A program made the position numbers and the translations under genes. Under the pieces are notes generated by a model that was not told where the DNA came from, did not search any database, and worked only from the letters and a program-made list of their open reading frames with translations. Shown here in pieces: positions 8,173 to 17,086 of a stretch of DNA of 64,000 nucleotides (position 1 is the first letter of the stretch; every line of letters begins with the position of its first letter). The DNA comes from Bacteroidota bacterium (GTDB lineage: Bacteria > Bacteroidota > Bacteroidia > Chitinophagales > Chitinophagaceae). Where the stretch lies: positions 23,211 to 87,210 of the forward strand of contig VGGU01000002.1 of the NCBI GenBank assembly GCA_016868475.1, written 5' to 3'.

Positions 8173-9858
8173 ATGAAATCAAGATTTTGCCTTCCCCTGC
8201 TGCTTATTACCTTAAGCGGTTGCACCATTATTAATAATTCAACCAGCACAAAGAAATTGGAGTCTGGCCTCCGCGAGCACGTTGCTTTTTTGGCAGACGA
8301 TAAACTCGAAGGACGTAGAACGGGAACTGCGGGAGAAAAATTAGCAATGAGTTATATAGCTCAACAATTTCAAAAAATTGGACTGGAGCCCAAAGGAACA
8401 GATCAATACTACCAATCCTTTTTGGTGAACGAAGGAATTGAAATGAAAGAAGGAACAACGCTAACCATTTCCAAATCTGTTTCAGAAGGAACGGTGGTCA
8501 CCAAAAAATTGAACATCAGCAAAGATTTTTTTGCATTTCCCTATAGTGCCAATGGTCCTGTAACCGGAACTGCTACAACAGGGCTGCACGAAGTGGGCTT
8601 GCCAAGATTAATGGATATAAATGAAGTGTTGGAGGATAATGCAAGTAATCCACACTTTGATTTGGCCGGCTATATTTATGAGTACAGCAAGAATGCAAAA
8701 AGCAAAGGAGCCACTTCGTTGATTTGGTATAATCCTGGTAAAAAAGAAGATAAACTTGTTTTTAATGGGAAAGACAAATCCCCCACGATTGATATCCCCG
8801 TTCTTTACGTGAGCAACGCTGTGCTTAATGAAATGGCCAAAGAAGACGAGTTGGGAACTTTTAGTTTTAATGGGATGGTTCAGTTGGGTGAAAAAAAGCG
8901 TTCGGGCGCTAATGTAATTGGAGCAATCAACAACAACGCGGCAACCACAGTGGTCATTGGTGCGCATTTTGATCATCTTGGCTATGGAGAAGACGGGAAT
9001 TCCCGCTATGAAAAAAAAGAACCTGCAATTCATAATGGCGCAGATGATAACGCCAGTGGAACCGCAGCGCTTATTGAATTATCCAGGATATTGAAGCGTT
9101 CAACCTCAAAAACCAACAACTATTTATTTATTGCTTTTTCTGGAGAGGAGCTGGGGCTGTATGGTTCAAAACACTTTACCGATCACCCAACCGTAGAACT
9201 CAGCACCGTTAATTATATGATTAATATGGATATGGTTGGACGAATGAACGACAGCACTCGCTCTGTAACCATTGGTGGATTTGGAACTTCTCCAACCTGG
9301 GCTTCTTTGATTAACAAGCCGTCGGCAACCAAAAACCAAAAAAATCTCACTATAAAAATTGATTCTAGTGGATCGGGCCCAAGCGATCACACTTCTTTTT
9401 ACCGGAAAAACATTCCTGTGTTATTTTATTTTACAGGTCTACACACCGATTATCACAAGCCCTCGGATGATGCAGATAAAATCAACTACAAAGGTATGGC
9501 ACAAATAGTGAGTCATGTTAACGGGGTAGTGAAAGGTGCCAATGAAAAAGGAAGGCTAGCGTTTTTAAAAACACGCGAAGCACAAACCACCACTACCGCC
9601 AGATTTAGTGTTTCAATGGGAATTATGCCGGACTACACCTATAGCGGAAATGGGGTTCGGGCCGATGGTGTAACCGAGGGAAGGGCTGCACAACAAGCCG
9701 GAATAAAAGCTGGAGATATTGTACTTCAAATAGGCGATTACCGTATCAGCTCCATGGAATCGTATATGCAAACATTGGGTAAGTTTAAAAAGGGCGATAA
9801 AACAAAAGTGGTCTATCAGCGCGGGGCAGAACAGTTTACCGCAGAGATTCAGTTTTGA
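8173..9858 (+). CDS. M28 family zinc peptidase lipoprotein with C-terminal PDZ domain
   Basis: Secreted aminopeptidase-type hydrolase anchored as a lipoprotein: the signal peptide ends in the lipobox LSGC, with Cys17 the lipidation site. Order of parts: an N-terminal flank with a PA-like insert (about 120-240), the M28 catalytic core with GAHFDHLGYG (about 260), NGADDNASG (about 287), SGEELGLYGSK (about 321) and the late SDHTSFY metal ligand region, then a PDZ domain over roughly the last 80 residues (GIKAGDIVLQIGDY). Metal ligands His, Asp, Glu and His appear intact. Length 561 aa. It probably degrades peptides in the periplasm or at the outer membrane. The substrate is unknown. Confidence 0.92.
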   Translation: MKSRFCLPLLLITLSGCTIINNSTSTKKLESGLREHVAFLADDKLEGRRTGTAGEKLAMSYIAQQFQKIGLEPKGTDQYYQSFLVNEGIEMKEGTTLTISKSVSEGTVVTKKLNISKDFFAFPYSANGPVTGTATTGLHEVGLPRLMDINEVLEDNASNPHFDLAGYIYEYSKNAKSKGATSLIWYNPGKKEDKLVFNGKDKSPTIDIPVLYVSNAVLNEMAKEDELGTFSFNGMVQLGEKKRSGANVIGAINNNAATTVVIGAHFDHLGYGEDGNSRYEKKEPAIHNGADDNASGTAALIELSRILKRSTSKTNNYLFIAFSGEELGLYGSKHFTDHPTVELSTVNYMINMDMVGRMNDSTRSVTIGGFGTSPTWASLINKPSATKNQKNLTIKIDSSGSGPSDHTSFYRKNIPVLFYFTGLHTDYHKPSDDADKINYKGMAQIVSHVNGVVKGANEKGRLAFLKTREAQTTTTARFSVSMGIMPDYTYSGNGVRADGVTEGRAAQQAGIKAGDIVLQIGDYRISSMESYMQTLGKFKKGDKTKVVYQRGAEQFTAEIQF

Positions 9859-9881
9859 TAGAACGTTCTTATTGTAAAAGT

Positions 9882-9902
9882 TTGTAGTAGTTTAGACTAC
9901 AA
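9882..9902 (+). promoter_or_regulatory. Stem-loop just upstream of the IPExxxVDY-like gene
   Basis: TTGTAGT, 7-base loop, ACTACAA: a perfect 7-base inverted repeat ending 5 bases before the start codon at 9908. It could block ribosome access or be a protein-binding operator. The short gap also has the palindrome GAACGTTC. No standard -7 element is evident. Confidence 0.35.
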
Positions 9903-9907
9903 TAGTT

Positions 9908-10354
9908 ATGGCAGAACGCATCCCCAAACTGGTTTTAGATAATTCGTTGATCACCGAGGCGTTTTTTGAAGGCACGCGATTACTGGGGATTGTAGCCCCG
10001 ATACGTGGCTATCAATTCTGTTGGCATCTTAATAATTCAATGGGGCTTGATTTTAGAATCAATGAATTGGAGATAAAACGGATTTATAAAAAACGGCAAT
10101 ACTCTTTTGCGGTATACGAATACAAAGAACCCACGGGTTCTCTTGAGCATTATATCTACAATAATAAGTTTGATGGCGAATTTCTGTTGCCAGAATTCAA
10201 ACATCTTGATTTTTTATGGCTCATGCGAGAAGACGAGGTGAGCGATGCTTCAATACAACAGACCATCCAGATTATCCGAAATATGCAACCGGTTCAGCTA
10301 GTAGCCGAATTACCCATAGAGCATATAAAAAATAAGGAGAATTTAGTTTTTTAA
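9908..10354 (+). CDS. IPExxxVDY-like family protein of unknown function
   Basis: A 148-aa soluble protein without signal peptide or membrane segment. The layout LLGIVAPIRGYQFCWHLNNSMGLDFR followed by an aromatic-rich strand region and LLPEFKHLDFLWL resembles the Bacteroidota family named for its IPExxxVDY motif; here the motif reads LPEFKHLDF, so the assignment rests on overall pattern. In many Bacteroidota genomes this family sits near housekeeping genes, but no reaction is known. It ends 17 bases from convergent selD. I do not propose a function. Confidence 0.7.
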   Translation: MAERIPKLVLDNSLITEAFFEGTRLLGIVAPIRGYQFCWHLNNSMGLDFRINELEIKRIYKKRQYSFAVYEYKEPTGSLEHYIYNNKFDGEFLLPEFKHLDFLWLMREDEVSDASIQQTIQIIRNMQPVQLVAELPIEHIKNKENLVF

Positions 10355-10371
10355 CCGCTGCTTGTTATTGA

Positions 10372-11424
10372 TTATTGTCTGATCAATAAGGGCACAGCAG
10401 TTTCCGCAGTGATTTTTCCAATTGGATTCACAAATGCACCAAGCCCTCTTGCTTGTAAGAGATCTTGCACTTCTTTCAAGGAGTCAGGAGCACAGCTAAT
10501 CAGTAATCCGCCGTTGGTTTGCGGATCGGGGAGTACCGTAAACGCTTCCATCACATTCACCCCACCCTCAAACTTTACCTTACTACTATATGCATTCCAA
10601 TTACGAGAGGTGGCGTCAGGAGAAATCCGCTGGCTGATATAAGCTTGCAATCCTTCGATCAGGGGCACTTGAGAATAGTCGATAACTGCGCTGCAGCCAC
10701 TTCCGCCAACCATTTCCAAAACATGTCCCATCAGCCCAAACCCGGTAACATCCGTCATGGCATTTACTCCATTTATTTTACCCAGTTCTTCACCAATGGT
10801 ATTTAGTTGTGTTAATTGTTGATGTAAGGTAATGCGATCGGCTTCCTGTAGCAAACCTCGTTTTTGGGCAGTGGTGAGAATACCAACACCCAAAGGTTTG
10901 GTAAGCAGTAGCAGGTCTTCCGGTTTTGCAGTATTGTTTTTTTTCAAATTTTCCAAAGGAACAATTCCGGTAACCGCCAATCCAAAAATGGGTTCCGGCG
11001 AGTCAATGCTATGCCCGCCTGCAAGAGGAATTCCAGCATTCATGCAACTGGTTCTGCCTCCTTCAACTACACGCTGTGCATATGTAGCAGCAATTTTTTC
11101 AACAGGCCAGCCCAAAATGGCAATTGCCAATAAAGGTTTTCCTCCCATTGCATATACATCACTGATTGCATTGGCGGCAGCCACTTTTCCAAACAAAAAG
11201 GGATCGTCTACAATAGGAGTAAAAAAGTCAGTGGTTGAAATAAGCGCGGTGCCGTTTCCCAAATCATACACTGCCGCATCGTCATTACTATGATTACCTA
11301 CCAATAAATTTTTTGCATCCGGTAATGCAAGATTGGTGTGCAATATTTCTTCCAACACTTTAGGCGCAATTTTACAACCACAACCTGCGCCGTGTGAAAA
11401 AGAAGTGAGTTTAATAGATTCCAT
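10372..11424 (-). CDS. selD: Selenide, water dikinase (selenophosphate synthase)
   Basis: Makes selenophosphate from selenide and ATP, the selenium donor for selenocysteine or tRNA selenouridine. The catalytic loop SHGAGCGCK is complete, with Cys at residues 15 and 17; the position that is selenocysteine in some homologs is a plain cysteine codon. Downstream are the AIR-synthase-like ATP-binding motifs (STTDFFTPIVDDP, NAMTDVTGFGLMGH). Length 350 aa is typical. It follows mnmH by 7 bases on the same strand, which points to tRNA 2-selenouridine as its use. Confidence 0.97.
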   Translation of the reverse strand: MESIKLTSFSHGAGCGCKIAPKVLEEILHTNLALPDAKNLLVGNHSNDDAAVYDLGNGTALISTTDFFTPIVDDPFLFGKVAAANAISDVYAMGGKPLLAIAILGWPVEKIAATYAQRVVEGGRTSCMNAGIPLAGGHSIDSPEPIFGLAVTGIVPLENLKKNNTAKPEDLLLLTKPLGVGILTTAQKRGLLQEADRITLHQQLTQLNTIGEELGKINGVNAMTDVTGFGLMGHVLEMVGGSGCSAVIDYSQVPLIEGLQAYISQRISPDATSRNWNAYSSKVKFEGGVNVMEAFTVLPDPQTNGGLLISCAPDSLKEVQDLLQARGLGAFVNPIGKITAETAVPLLIRQ

Positions 11425-11431
11425 GTTTATC

Positions 11432-12472
11432 TTATATTTTTTTTACCTCAAGCAAAGCGCCCACATTGCCCGCACCCGTTTGATTGCTTGGGATAGCTAT
11501 TAATAATTTTTCAAGCCCTTCTCGATTTTGCAATGACCGTGCATAAAATTTGTCGTAATACCGTAATAAAATAGCAAAGCTTGCTGTTGTGTTGTTTTCT
11601 TGAAAAAGGTCAATGGATTGTTGAGCTTGTTGATGTCCGAGTTTTTTAGTGATACGCACAATGGCAGCAATAACAGCATCGCGATCAAGTTGTCCGTATT
11701 CTTCCACAATATGCTCAAGTCTTTTTTCAAAAGGAATATCCAAAAAATATACAGGCGATTTTCGCATGGTGGCCCATAGTTCGTTGGGGATATTCACGGT
11801 TCCTATACGTTGCGATTCGTCCTCCAGCCAAATTGAAGCAGTTTGATTTGTTTGTACGCAATTCTGCAAGGCCTGAGCTAATTTGTTTTCAAATTGTTCT
11901 TGTCCGGGTTGCGGTGGAAGGCCAATATTTCCAAAGGCAGAACCTTTGTGGCCTGCCAGCGCCTCCAGATCTATCACTTGTTGTCTTTCTTTTTTTACCT
12001 GATTCAACAACTCTGTTTTTCCGGAACCGGTATACCCTCCTATCAATTGAAAGGGATAATCTTTTTTAAACTGCGCCAACACCCAGTTACGGTAAGCTTT
12101 GTATCCTCCGGAAAGCGTATAGATTTTAAATCCAAACAGATCCAACAACCAACTAATGGCAGCGCTTCGCATTCCTCCCCGCCAACAATGCACCAGCAAT
12201 ATTTTACTTCCATTAGCTATGCGTTCTGCATCCTGTACACGTTGTTTTAGTGTGGGACCAAAAAAATCAAGACCAATTTTGATGGCATCCTCTCTGCTTT
12301 TTTGTTTATAGGTGGTGCCAACAATTTTTCTTTCTTCGTCTGTGAAAAGAGGAAATGAAACTGCGCCCGGTATATGTGCATGTTTAAATTCGCCAGGGCT
12401 TCTCACATCTAAAACAGGATGTAATAAGGCTAAAGAAAGAAATTGTTCGATATCAATCCGCTGCGCCGGCAT
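11432..12472 (-). CDS. mnmH: tRNA 2-selenouridine synthase (MnmH / SelU)
   Basis: Replaces the 2-thio group of wobble mnm5s2U with selenium, using selenophosphate and passing through a geranylated intermediate. It has an N-terminal rhodanese domain with the active-site Cys96 in VHCWRGG, then a P-loop domain with GGYTGSGKTE near 143-152. Length 346 aa is normal. It forms an operon with selD (7-base gap). A strong hairpin plus T-run ends only three bases before its ATG, overlapping where a ribosome would load (see terminator at 12475-12495). MnmG at the left end of the window supplies an earlier modification of the same nucleoside. Confidence 0.96.
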   Translation of the reverse strand: MPAQRIDIEQFLSLALLHPVLDVRSPGEFKHAHIPGAVSFPLFTDEERKIVGTTYKQKSREDAIKIGLDFFGPTLKQRVQDAERIANGSKILLVHCWRGGMRSAAISWLLDLFGFKIYTLSGGYKAYRNWVLAQFKKDYPFQLIGGYTGSGKTELLNQVKKERQQVIDLEALAGHKGSAFGNIGLPPQPGQEQFENKLAQALQNCVQTNQTASIWLEDESQRIGTVNIPNELWATMRKSPVYFLDIPFEKRLEHIVEEYGQLDRDAVIAAIVRITKKLGHQQAQQSIDLFQENNTTASFAILLRYYDKFYARSLQNREGLEKLLIAIPSNQTGAGNVGALLEVKKI

Positions 12473-12474
12473 AT

Positions 12475-12495
12475 AAAAAAGGGGACCGTGTCCCC
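12475..12495 (-). terminator. Intrinsic terminator after rho
   Basis: On the minus strand: GGGGAC, loop ACG, GTCCCC, then six T. A perfect GC-rich 6-base stem followed by a T-run, the classical factor-independent form. It begins 8 bases after the rho stop codon and its T-run ends 3 bases before the mnmH ATG. Confidence 0.8.
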
Positions 12496-12503
12496 CTATG
12501 CGT

Positions 12504-13871
12504 TTATCTATTCATTGAAGCTAAAAACTCTTCATTATTCTTAGTGCCCTTCATTCGATTTTGCAATTCACGCATCGCTTCTTCGGTATTCATGTCGGTG
12601 AGAAAAACACGAAGCAGATTCATGCGTTGCAGTACAGCCGGCTCCAATAGTAAATCATCCCGACGAGTAGACGATGAAGTAAGATCAATTGCCGGGTAAA
12701 TGCGCCTGTTGGATAATTTACGATCCAGCTGCAGTTCCATATTACCGGTTCCCTTGAATTCTTCAAAGATCACCTCATCCATTTTACTACCGGTATCAAC
12801 CAGGGCGGTAGCAATAATGGTAAGAGAACCACCATTTTCAATTTTACGAGCCGCGCCAAAAAATTGCTTTGGTTTTTGCATTGCGTTTGCTTCCACACCA
12901 CCAGACAACACTTTACCAGAAGCCGGAGCTACGGTGTTATGCGCGCGCGCTAAACGCGTGATAGAGTCTAATAGAATTACTACATCATGTCCGCACTCTA
13001 CCAAGCGCTTGGCTTTATTGAGCGCCATGGTGGAAACCTTTACGTGTTTTTCAGCGGGTTCATCAAAAGTTGAAGCAATAACCTCTGCGCGTACACTTCT
13101 TTCCATATCCGTAACCTCCTCAGGTCTTTCATCTACTAGCACCACCATCAAATAACATTCCGGATGATTGGCCGCAATAGCATTGGCTACCGCTTTCAGC
13201 AACATGGTTTTACCCGTTTTGGGCTGTGCTACGATCAATCCACGCTGGCCTTTACCAATGGGAGTGAACAAATCCATGATACGAGTGGAATAGTCGGAAG
13301 GAGTGGTAAACAGATTTAATTTTTCGAAAGGGAAAAGTGGTGTCAGGTAATCAAACGGAACACGATCTCTTACTTCGTCGGGGCTTTTTCCGTTTAGCAG
13401 ATCAACTTTTATAAGAGCAAAATATTTTTCTCCTTCTTTTGGAGGACGAACGGGGCCATAAACAGTATCTCCACTTTTTAAACCAAAGATCTTGATTTGT
13501 GAAGGGGAAACATATACGTCGTCGGGAGAGGATAAATAATTGTAATCAGAGGAGCGAAGAAATCCATATCCATCGGGCATCATTTCTAACACCCCTTCGC
13601 CCATAATCATACCATCAAATTCGACCGTAAAAACAGGTTCTTTTCGGGGAGCTGGCTGAAATCGTTGTGGAGCATTTTCAACAGGCACTCCGGGTTCGGG
13701 CGTATTTTCTAAAATAGTTTGTGCTAGCAAATCTGTTTTTATAGGAGCCGCCTCTGGCACCATTGCAGGAGCATCGGCGGAGCTTTTCTCGGGAGATTTT
13801 TCTTCAGGTACGTCTTCTTTACGGGGTCTTCCTCTTCTTTTTGGTTTGTTTTCGTCGGTAGAAACTGGCAT
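12504..13871 (-). CDS. rho: Transcription termination factor Rho
   Basis: Hexameric RNA-dependent ATPase that ends transcription. Parts: a low-complexity N-terminal extension of about 90 residues, rich in Pro/Glu/Lys and with an AT-hook-like RGRPRK, the cold-shock-like RNA-binding domain ([21 protein letters not shown]), then the ATPase core with [12 protein letters not shown] (Walker A, about 217), [14 protein letters not shown] (Walker B region) and [13 protein letters not shown]. Length 455 aa, ATG start. The 223-base leader up to asnS holds two stem-loops. The gene is followed at once by an intrinsic terminator. Confidence 0.98.
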   Translation of the reverse strand: MPVSTDENKPKRRGRPRKEDVPEEKSPEKSSADAPAMVPEAAPIKTDLLAQTILENTPEPGVPVENAPQRFQPAPRKEPVFTVEFDGMIMGEGVLEMMPDGYGFLRSSDYNYLSSPDDVYVSPSQIKIFGLKSGDTVYGPVRPPKEGEKYFALIKVDLLNGKSPDEVRDRVPFDYLTPLFPFEKLNLFTTPSDYSTRIMDLFTPIGKGQRGLIVAQPKTGKTMLLKAVANAIAANHPECYLMVVLVDERPEEVTDMERSVRAEVIASTFDEPAEKHVKVSTMALNKAKRLVECGHDVVILLDSITRLARAHNTVAPASGKVLSGGVEANAMQKPKQFFGAARKIENGGSLTIIATALVDTGSKMDEVIFEEFKGTGNMELQLDRKLSNRRIYPAIDLTSSSTRRDDLLLEPAVLQRMNLLRVFLTDMNTEEAMRELQNRMKGTKNNEEFLASMNR

Positions 13872-13910
13872 TCTTGTTTTTTTAGTGATTGAAGTTTGTC
13901 GGGGAAAATA

Positions 13911-13927
13911 GAACGAGCAATTCGTTC
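13911..13927 (-). promoter_or_regulatory. Stem-loop in rho leader (proximal)
   Basis: GAACGA, loop of 5, TCGTTC: a perfect 6-base inverted repeat 40 bases upstream of the rho ATG. Possibly part of a structured rho 5' leader. Confidence 0.35.
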
Positions 13928-13968
13928 GAGGGATAAAAATTAGGTGTTACTATAGGACTTGAAACGAT

Positions 13969-13981
13969 GGCCGCAACGGCC
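13969..13981 (-). promoter_or_regulatory. GC-rich stem-loop in rho / asnS divergent region
   Basis: GGCCG-CAA-CGGCC, a 5-base all-GC stem, flanked by AAAC and GTTT that can pair further across a 3-base bulge. It is followed at about 13984-14011 by a direct repeat of ACTGCAA. It may lie in the rho leader or in its promoter; a rho -7 element could not be picked out. Confidence 0.35.
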
Positions 13982-14039
13982 GTTTGCTACTGCAATAGTA
14001 CTGCAAATTCGAGAATCCTAAAAATTTTTTCATTCCCTC

Positions 14040-14074
14040 TTTGTCAGCCACTCTGTGTTCAGGGCTTACCTTTG
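14040..14074 (+). promoter_or_regulatory. Promoter of asnS
   Basis: TTTG at 14040-14043 and TACCTTTG at 14067-14074, spaced by 23 bases, fit the Bacteroidota -33/-7 pattern. The -7 element ends 20 bases before ATG 14095, which shows that the in-frame TTG at 14041 lies inside the promoter and is not the start. Confidence 0.6.
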
Positions 14075-14094
14075 TTCCTCTAAAGTTTGGGCAC

Positions 14095-15537
14095 ATGTTT
14101 AATAACAGGATCAAGATTAAGGAGTTGTTGGCACAGGAACCCGCGGGTCAGCAGGTTACGGTCATGGGTTGGGTGCGTACTTTTCGCAACAATCAATTTA
14201 TAGCCTTAAACGACGGAAGCACAAATAATAATTTACAAGTGGTGTTGGAATTGGGAAAATTCCCAGAAGAGCTTTTAAAAAGAATTACCACATCTGCATC
14301 CTTGCGGGCACAGGGTGTTGTAGAACCCTCTCTCGGTAAAGGACAAAAGATGGATCTGAAAGCAACCACAATTGAAATACTAGGCGATTCCGATGCCGAG
14401 AAATATCCGCTTCAACCCAAAAAGCATTCTTTAGAATTTTTAAGAGAAAAAGCACATCTACGTTTTCGTACCAACACCTTTGGAGCAATATTTCGTGTAA
14501 GACATGCGCTAGCATTTGCTGTACATCAGTTCTTCAATCAAAAAGGGTTTATTTATTTACACACACCCATTATTACCGCCAGTGATGCAGAAGGCGCGGG
14601 TGAAATGTTTAAAGTTACTACCCTGCCCATGGATGGAACTGCACCAAAAAACGAAGAGGGTGCTGTCAATTATAAAGAAGATTTTTTTGGTCGCGCCACC
14701 AATTTAACGGTGAGCGGACAATTGGAGGGCGAACTGGGAGCCACTGCATTTGGAGAAATCTATACGTTTGGTCCTACTTTTCGTGCCGAGAACAGCAACA
14801 CGGCCAGACATCTGGCGGAGTTCTGGATGATAGAACCCGAAATGGCATTCTGTGATTTGGAAGACAATATGAATTTGGCCGAAGAGTTTATCAAGTATAT
14901 CATTGGCTATGCCATGCAGCATAACGCAGAAGACCTGCAATTTTTAGATCAGCGCTTAGCTGAAGAAGAAAAACAATTGCCACAGGACAAGCGAAGCGAA
15001 ATGGGATTGTTGGACAAACTCAAGTTTGTAGTAGACAATCAATTTGAACGAATCACCTACACGGCAGCAATTGACATCTTGCGAGAGAGCAACTACAACA
15101 AGAAAAAGAAATTTCAATACGAGATCACAGGATGGGGAATGGATTTGCAAAGTGAACACGAGCGTTACCTGGTAGAAAAACATTTTAAGAAACCCGTAAT
15201 TCTTTCCAACTATCCGGCCGGCATCAAAGCATTTTATATGCGCCAAAATGAAGACGGCAAAACCGTTGCGGCCATGGACATTCTGGCTCCCGGCATTGGA
15301 GAAATCGTAGGAGGGTCACAGCGTGAGGAAAGAATGGATCGACTAACCACACGTATGAAAGAAATGAATATTCCCGAAGAAGAGCTGTGGTGGTATTTAG
15401 ATACTCGCCGATTTGGAACCGTACCGCACGCAGGCTTTGGGTTGGGTTTTGAAAGAATGGTACAATTTGTTACCGGTATGAATAACATACGCGATGTGAT
15501 TGCCTTTCCGCGCACACCGGGAAGCGCAGAATTTTAA
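14095..15537 (+). CDS. asnS: Asparaginyl-tRNA synthetase
   Basis: Class IIb aminoacyl-tRNA synthetase charging tRNA(Asn). An N-terminal OB-fold ([14 protein letters not shown]) binds the anticodon. The catalytic domain shows motif 2 ([21 protein letters not shown]) and motif 3 ([13 protein letters not shown]), and the Asn-type ending [14 protein letters not shown]. With the start at ATG 14095 the protein is 480 aa, the usual size; the promoter overlaps the alternative upstream TTG. It is divergent from rho and ends 15 bases from the convergent DUF3089 gene. Confidence 0.97.
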   Translation: MFNNRIKIKELLAQEPAGQQVTVMGWVRTFRNNQFIALNDGSTNNNLQVVLELGKFPEELLKRITTSASLRAQGVVEPSLGKGQKMDLKATTIEILGDSDAEKYPLQPKKHSLEFLREKAHLRFRTNTFGAIFRVRHALAFAVHQFFNQKGFIYLHTPIITASDAEGAGEMFKVTTLPMDGTAPKNEEGAVNYKEDFFGRATNLTVSGQLEGELGATAFGEIYTFGPTFRAENSNTARHLAEFWMIEPEMAFCDLEDNMNLAEEFIKYIIGYAMQHNAEDLQFLDQRLAEEEKQLPQDKRSEMGLLDKLKFVVDNQFERITYTAAIDILRESNYNKKKKFQYEITGWGMDLQSEHERYLVEKHFKKPVILSNYPAGIKAFYMRQNEDGKTVAAMDILAPGIGEIVGGSQREERMDRLTTRMKEMNIPEEELWWYLDTRRFGTVPHAGFGLGFERMVQFVTGMNNIRDVIAFPRTPGSAEF

Positions 15538-15552
15538 TTTTTCCTCAGCATC

Positions 15553-16596
15553 TTATTTTCCCTGCTGAAACCGATGAACACGTGTTGCTATATTCTCGCG
15601 AACATCAACATAATAAAGATTGATATCACCAACGTGATAATTACTGGTCTTATATAAAAAACTCCAGGGAAACTTTGGCTTTTCGGTAAACAAAACACCA
15701 TGACTGATCTGTGCATCGGCCGGTGTTGGAAATATCTTATTGAAATTAGTAATAATGGCTCCCTTGTTACGCGTTCGTCCTACAAATGTATTATCGGTGG
15801 TCCAGCTTATAGGATTGGTAACTAATATAGAATCTCCTCTTGCATTTTCTTTGGTAACTCCCGGGGTAAGATACCCTGTTTTAAATGTTCGCCAACTACA
15901 TACACAACCAACTTGCTCAGGGGTTGAGCATACCGGAATGCTGGTTAATGCTTTTATATTCAAAGGCCAGCCTACTGCGTAAGCGGCAACTAATTGATTT
16001 TGCAAAGGCTTACCGTCAAAAAATTCTTTTAATAACCAAATGGCATGGAGTGTGCCTTGACTATGTGCAGCGAGTATAATAGGCCTTCCATTATTAAAAT
16101 GTTCGAGATAATAGATAAATGCAGAACGAACGTCCTGATACGCCAATGCAATGGCCCGACTAGACAGTGACGAATCTACTGCGTAAAAATTTTTTATATG
16201 TGCTTGTCTGTATCGGGGCGCAAAAACCTGCCCGTATTGATTAAATGCACTAGCCTGAAACAAAATGGTTGAATAATCTGTTTTAGCGTTTAAATAAGGG
16301 TCGTCAATGGCTGCATTGCCTTGGGGAAAATCCTCTTTGTTAGTAAAAGTAGTGGGGTGTACAAAAAACACATCGACGATGGCAACCCTTTCTTCGTTTC
16401 TAAAGGGGGCTGGAATGCTGTCTGATGGGTCTTTTTTCAATGGGTGCGCAGCCCAGTGGTCCAAATTGCTATAATCGGGAACTCCGATATCATTACGAAA
16501 AGTGTAGCTTTTACTGTAGGACTGGTATTTATCTGCACATCCTTGAATTCCTAAAAAACAGGTAAAAAGCACTAAAAATCGATAAAAATGGGTCAT
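15553..16596 (-). CDS. DUF3089 family alpha/beta-hydrolase-like lipoprotein
   Basis: A 347-aa protein with a short signal peptide ending in the lipobox IQGC (Cys20), so it is probably an outer-membrane or periplasmic lipoprotein. The hydrolase nucleophile-elbow motif AHSQGT (G-x-S-x-G type with Ala first) is near residue 178, and the region FFVHPTT and the late GCVCSWRTF stretch match the DUF3089 family. A serine esterase or lipase role is plausible but not shown for the family. It stands alone, divergent from padR and convergent with asnS. Confidence 0.85.
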   Translation of the reverse strand: MTHFYRFLVLFTCFLGIQGCADKYQSYSKSYTFRNDIGVPDYSNLDHWAAHPLKKDPSDSIPAPFRNEERVAIVDVFFVHPTTFTNKEDFPQGNAAIDDPYLNAKTDYSTILFQASAFNQYGQVFAPRYRQAHIKNFYAVDSSLSSRAIALAYQDVRSAFIYYLEHFNNGRPIILAAHSQGTLHAIWLLKEFFDGKPLQNQLVAAYAVGWPLNIKALTSIPVCSTPEQVGCVCSWRTFKTGYLTPGVTKENARGDSILVTNPISWTTDNTFVGRTRNKGAIITNFNKIFPTPADAQISHGVLFTEKPKFPWSFLYKTSNYHVGDINLYYVDVRENIATRVHRFQQGK

Positions 16597-16663
16597 AATG
16601 CTGCAAATTTCGCCTTAAATATGTTAAAAAGATCAAAATATAGAAAAAACAAAAAAATAATAG

Positions 16664-16682
16664 TACTATGTAATGCATAGTA
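16664..16682. promoter_or_regulatory. Candidate PadR operator palindrome
   Basis: TACTATG-TAATG-CATAGTA, a perfect 7-base inverted repeat with a 5-base centre. It is immediately followed by a second small palindrome, GTATCATAC (16680-16688). It covers the expected -33 region of the padR promoter, a position from which a dimeric PadR could block its own transcription. Confidence 0.55.
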
Positions 16683-16696
16683 TCATACATTCACCC

Positions 16697-16704
16697 TATC
16701 TTTG
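16697..16704 (+). promoter_or_regulatory. -7 promoter element of padR-pspC operon
   Basis: TATCTTTG matches TANNTTTG, 23 bases upstream of the padR ATG and 14 bases downstream of the palindrome. No TTTG -33 is present; the palindrome takes its place. Confidence 0.6.
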
Positions 16705-16727
16705 CATAAGCAACTACAAGCTTTAAT

Positions 16728-17069
16728 ATGAATATCGACAACACACAAAGCCAAATGCGGAAGGGGATTTTGGAGTTTTGTATCCTCTCTGTTATCAAAA
16801 GAGGCGAATCCTACCCCGGAGACATAGTGGATGAAATGCGTGCATCAGGGCTTCAGATCCTGGAAGGAACGCTTTATCCGCTTTTGACCCGACTCAAGAA
16901 TGCCGAAATGCTCAGTTATCGATGGGTTGAAAGTCCTACGGGCCCCCCACGCAAATATTTTTCACTGACTGAAAAGGGGCAGCTTTTTTATCAGGACCTA
17001 GGCCGCACCTGGGAGGAACTCTCCTTTGCAGTAAATAAAATTATTAGTCCTAAACCCACTAACCTTTAA
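16728..17069 (+). CDS. PadR family transcriptional regulator
   Basis: Winged-helix repressor of 113 aa. Typical PadR wording: MRKGILEFCILSVIKRGESYPGDI, LQILEGTLYPLLTRLKNAEMLSYRW and GPPRKYFSLTEKGQ. It is followed 17 bases later by the PspC-domain gene, a pairing common in Bacteroidota, so the regulator probably controls its own operon through the palindrome at 16664-16682. The inducer is unknown; PadR proteins often respond to small aromatic or membrane-active compounds, and the partner suggests envelope stress. Confidence 0.93.
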   Translation: MNIDNTQSQMRKGILEFCILSVIKRGESYPGDIVDEMRASGLQILEGTLYPLLTRLKNAEMLSYRWVESPTGPPRKYFSLTEKGQLFYQDLGRTWEELSFAVNKIISPKPTNL

Positions 17070-17086
17070 TAATAAACAGTTGTAAT

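Noticed and set aside
10832..11293. Plus-strand open frame inside selD
   Set aside because: Antisense shadow of a conserved gene.
12700..13155. Plus-strand open frame inside rho
   Set aside because: Antisense shadow of the conserved ATPase domain.
14041..14094. TTG-initiated longer AsnS
   Set aside because: The extra 18 codons contain the promoter (-33 and -7 elements) and are not part of the conserved OB-fold start.
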